DNA from: JAOXRU01 sp965247735
GTDB taxonomy: Bacteria; Bacteroidota; Bacteroidia; Flavobacteriales; Flavobacteriaceae
DNA: 64,000 nucleotides
NCBI GenBank assembly: GCA_965247735.1
Contig: CBDFHN010000002.1
Location: 3,844,001 to 3,908,000 of the forward strand
Reading direction: 5' to 3'
Part shown: one piece after another, positions 63,560-64,000 of the stretch
How positions within the stretch are numbered: position 1 is the first letter of the stretch
How the letters are laid out: every line of letters starts with the position of its first letter
Notes under the pieces: model-generated
Told to the model about the DNA's origin: nothing
Database searches by the model: none
What the model saw: only the letters and a program-made list of their open reading frames with translations
Program-made: the position numbers and the translations under genes

Positions 63560-64000
63560 ATGGCATCAAACAAAAAATATTGGAAGAGTGTTGAGGAGTT
63601 AAATCCTAACAGTTCCATTGTTGAGACGCTAAAACAAAACGAATTTGTGCGCGAAATTCCTACTGATGAATTTTTAGGAGATGAGGAGAATTTAGCTTCT
63701 TCATCTACTTCAAGAAGGGATTTTCTTAAATATGTAGGTTTTAGTACTGCAGCAGCTTCTTTAGCTGCTTGTGAAGGTCCGGTTATTAAATCTGTTCCTT
63801 ATGTAGTACAGCCAGAAGGGATTATTCCTGGTGTTGCTGATTACTATGCAACTACTATTGCAAACGGATTTGATTTTGCTAGTATTTTAATCAAAACCAG
63901 AGAAGGAAGACCTATCAAGGTGGAGAATAATAAAGATGCAAAAGTGAACAACTGTGCTAACGCTAGGGTTCATGCATCGGTATTAGATCTTTATGATAGC
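63560..64000 (+). CDS. actB: Alternative complex III ActB, N-terminal part (cut by right edge)
   Basis: The frame starts at ATG 63560 (MASNKKYWKSVEELNP) and runs open to the window end, 147 codons. It has a twin-arginine signal S-R-R-D-F-L-K-Y-V-G (Arg at 52-53), then A-A-S-L-A-A-C. The Y-W-K-S-x-E-E-L start is typical of ActB in Bacteroidota, a large protein joining a molybdopterin-oxidoreductase-like part and an iron-sulfur part. It stands directly after the ActA-like gene, the conserved order. Confidence 0.92.
   Translation, partial: MASNKKYWKSVEELNPNSSIVETLKQNEFVREIPTDEFLGDEENLASSSTSRRDFLKYVGFSTAAASLAACEGPVIKSVPYVVQPEGIIPGVADYYATTIANGFDFASILIKTREGRPIKVENNKDAKVNNCANARVHASVLDLYDS

Overview
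The window is low-GC DNA from a gliding/T9SS-bearing member of the Bacteroidota, most likely family Flavobacteriaceae. This follows from giant cell-surface proteins with type B (CHU_C / gliding-motility-associated) C-terminal sorting domains, PorP/SprF partner proteins, promoters of the Bacteroidota type (TTG-n19-TAnnTTTG), weak Shine-Dalgarno sequences, and an alternative complex III (act) operon. Species cannot be fixed without a search.

Region 1 (1-36949, all minus strand) is a tandem array of giant surface proteins, each followed by a PorP/SprF-like outer-membrane protein. In transcription order it runs giant A (3515 aa), PorP/SprF-1, giant B (5775 aa), PorP/SprF-2, giant C (cut by the left edge, at least 2086 aa). 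A and B share a colinear stalk of about 3130 residues ending in the T9SS type B sorting domain, but carry unrelated heads of about 385 and 2650 residues. The heads of B and C are related: a Gly-rich N-terminal part, then calcium-binding thrombospondin-type-3-like repeats alternating with a module of about 145 residues that I cannot assign, on an ~830 bp period.

Region 2 (37237-42872, minus strand) is a TetR-controlled membrane/efflux operon: tetR, an RND/MMPL-type exporter, a LolA-like periplasmic protein, two tandem 26-codon small ORFs created by a 90-bp duplication, and an outer-membrane barrel-like protein. Four copies of one 14-bp operator-like sequence flank tetR, one of them inside the tetR promoter. 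Hairpins sit in the intergenic gaps and a strong terminator follows the last gene.

Region 3 (43038-44495, plus) has a Crp/Fnr-like regulator and a DJ-1/PfpI-fold lipoprotein.

Region 4 (44652-51380, plus) is a tightly packed five-gene MoxR(RavA-like)-vWA-beta-propeller ternary system, a class proposed to act in NTP-dependent biological conflict. The vWA/propeller protein ends in a domain matching the C-terminal domain of ribosomal protein L7/L12, the part of the ribosomal stalk that recruits translational GTPases. A convergent gene with a PD-(D/E)XK-like nuclease signature follows. I regard this locus as the best candidate for a little-described system here.

Region 5 (52463-61076) is mostly housekeeping: initiator tRNA-Met with a textbook promoter, an NhaC-family antiporter, era, an AraC-type regulator, and the rimP-nusA-infB operon with an attenuator-like hairpin in its leader. 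A gene-free, strand-skewed stretch follows (61077-61607), then a SPOR-domain protein on the minus strand. The right edge carries the start of the alternative complex III operon: a hexaheme cytochrome (ActA-like with a fused monoheme domain) and the N-terminus of the ActB-like Fe-S/molybdopterin-type subunit.
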